Below, piece after piece: positions 62,909 through 64,000 of a DNA stretch of 64,000 bases. The translations under genes were made by a program, and so were the position numbers. Numbering within the stretch: position 1 is the first letter of the stretch; each line of letters starts with the position of its first letter. The notes beneath the pieces are model-generated. The model did no database searches, had not been told where the DNA came from, and worked only from the letters and a program-made list of their open reading frames with translations. The DNA comes from DATKHR01 sp035510155. GTDB taxonomy: Bacteria; Acidobacteriota; Vicinamibacteria; Vicinamibacterales; CAVVIG01. Location: contig DATKHR010000065.1 in assembly GCA_035510155.1 (NCBI GenBank), positions 1 to 64,000 on the forward strand. The letters are read 5' to 3'.

Positions 62909-62930
62909 TGAATCGAATTGCCTCGATTCA
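62909..62930 (+). promoter_or_regulatory. Perfect dyad in the divergent TonB receptor/peptidase gap
   Basis: TGAATCGA and TCGATTCA, exact complements, flank a 6-base spacer in the 259-base gap between divergent starts. Such a 22-base dyad fits an operator for a dimeric regulator, but no regulator gene is present in the window. A TATACT box at 63000-63005 could serve the peptidase gene. Confidence 0.4.
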
Positions 62931-63034
62931 GACAGGAATGTGCCTCATCCGGGCAAATCTGACGAGAATGTCGTCACAATGAGGCGGATGATTTCTCGCT
63001 ATACTCCGGCCCATCCATCGCGGAGGCACGAAAC

Positions 63035-64000
63035 ATGAGCGCACGCGCGGCTTGCAGTCCACAGTCGGCCGCAATACTCCTGTCCGGCTTGATTCTCGCT
63101 GTATCGGCGGCTGGATGCACCGCTCACGCGGTACAAAACGACGGTCGCCACCGACTCACCATCGAGCAACTGATTGATATCCGGCACCCGTCGAACCCCA
63201 TGTGGAGCCCTGACGGGCAGTCGGTGGTGTTCGTCTGGGATCGTGCGGGGGTCTCCAAGGTCTTCGTGGCCCGAGCGGCGGAGGCCGGGACAAATGGCGG
63301 GCCAGCCCCGGCACTGCGGGAGTTGTCCGAGGCAGGCGCGACGCTGGCGGGGGCGTTCTGGAGCGCCGACGGCCGCGCCCTGATGATTCCGCGGGGCGGC
63401 GACCTCTGGCGCGTGCCGATCGACGGCCGCGCGGCGTCAGCCGTCTGGACCACGCCGCAAGCCGAGCGGGCCATCACCCCCTCGCCTGACGGCACTCGCG
63501 TCGCGTTCGTTCGGCCCATCGCCGAGCCGGCGACAGGCACGCTGCAGGGCGCCGGTCCCGCGACGGATGGGAGCGACCTCATTGTTCGCTCGCTTGCCGA
63601 TGGCCACGAGACCCGCGTCCTTCGCGCCGACAACCACGCAATCGGCAGCATCAGCTGGTCACCCGACGGTCAGTACCTCGTGGTCGGCGACGCGCCGCGC
63701 GGGATCCGCCACGATCAAACACCCTCGTACTCCGGCGCGAAAATCATCTACACCATCACTGAAAATGTCCCCGGCGAGACCGTCGTCGTGCCGGCCGCGG
63801 GCGGGCAGCCGCGACACCTTGCGGTAACCGCCAGCGGCTTTGGCGGCAATGCCGCCCGCCGGTGGGTGGACGCCAGACACTTCGTGTTCGACCGCACGTC
63901 CCCTGATTTCAAGAAACGAACAACCTATCTGGTCGACATCGCAGGCGGTGAGCCGAAGGTCTTGCACGAGGACGTCGAAGACAAGTTCTGGAGCGTAACC
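63035..64000 (+). CDS. S9 family peptidase (TolB-like propeller part), truncated by the window edge
   Basis: The first 322 residues of an exported protein; it runs off the right edge. A lipoprotein-like signal peptide (VSAAGC, Cys about residue 28) is followed by propeller blades with WSPDGQSVVFVWDR, WSADGRALMIPRGGDLWRVPIDG, ITPSPDGTRVAFVRP and ISWSPDGQYLVVGDAPRG. These are the TolB/DPP IV-type blades that cap S9 prolyl oligopeptidases; the catalytic alpha/beta-hydrolase domain would lie beyond the window. The identity is therefore inferred from the propeller. CGGAGG precedes ATG 63035. Divergent from the TonB receptor gene, so the two may serve peptide uptake. Confidence 0.78.
   Translation, partial: MSARAACSPQSAAILLSGLILAVSAAGCTAHAVQNDGRHRLTIEQLIDIRHPSNPMWSPDGQSVVFVWDRAGVSKVFVARAAEAGTNGGPAPALRELSEAGATLAGAFWSADGRALMIPRGGDLWRVPIDGRAASAVWTTPQAERAITPSPDGTRVAFVRPIAEPATGTLQGAGPATDGSDLIVRSLADGHETRVLRADNHAIGSISWSPDGQYLVVGDAPRGIRHDQTPSYSGAKIIYTITENVPGETVVVPAAGGQPRHLAVTASGFGGNAARRWVDARHFVFDRTSPDFKKRTTYLVDIAGGEPKVLHEDVEDKFWSVT

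Overview
The window looks like chromosomal DNA from a high-GC, Gram-negative, aerobic heterotroph, most likely an Acidobacteriota member (Vicinamibacteria-like). That placement is inference. It rests on an Oar-type TonB receptor with an N-terminal carboxypeptidase-regulatory domain, secreted NHL-repeat proteins, a PQQ dehydrogenase beside a cytochrome c, an S9 peptidase, a DUF4097 protein behind an ECF sigma/anti-sigma pair, and many GTG/TTG starts with 4-base overlaps. There is no rRNA, CRISPR array, transposase, integrase or phage module. One tRNA gene (Leu, CAG) is present.

Layout. 0-5 kb: the end of a small Cys-containing protein, a DUF4389 membrane protein, and a minus-strand set (PIG-L deacetylase, HGSNAT/NagX-like acyltransferase, MFS transporter). 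Facing this set is a peroxiredoxin gene whose peroxidatic cysteine codon is an in-frame TGA followed by a SECIS-like hairpin, so it is probably a selenoprotein. 5-10 kb: divergent glpK/glpF and an amino-acid-type ABC importer with fused binding protein and permease. 10-18 kb: secreted hydrolases, two NHL proteins, a PQQ dehydrogenase and a cytochrome c. 18-24 kb: two overlapping zinc-ribbon membrane proteins (one a site-2-type protease), a methyltransferase, a GT-C-like membrane protein and tRNA-Leu.

24-37 kb: SppA, a PpiD/SurA-type foldase, a GAF-GGDEF protein, then mreB-mreC-mreD-mrdA-rodA-rng, a cell-elongation operon ending with an RNase G that carries an unusual 10-residue repeat insertion. 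37-40 kb: ECF sigma factor, anti-sigma factor, DUF4097 protein and a methylguanine methyltransferase. 40-47 kb: a compact nucleoside salvage run (pyrimidine phosphorylase, CNT transporter, purine phosphorylase, cytidine deaminase, MtnA) that continues into TsaD and a Nudix hydrolase. 47-54 kb: an APC permease, an HD protein and two ABC-2 ATPase/permease modules in tandem. 54-60 kb: PilZ and degenerate receiver genes, a thiolase/dehydrogenase/3-hydroxyacyl-CoA dehydrogenase operon, a frameshifted TPR gene and folE. 60-64 kb: the TonB receptor and, divergently, an S9-type peptidase that runs off the window.

The most notable finding is the selenocysteine peroxiredoxin, which conventional gene calling would split in two. 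Next come short 7- and 9-base tandem repeats in several intergenic gaps, the nonamer family lying at two convergent gene junctions. Many long open frames opposite real genes are high-GC shadows and are not listed as genes.
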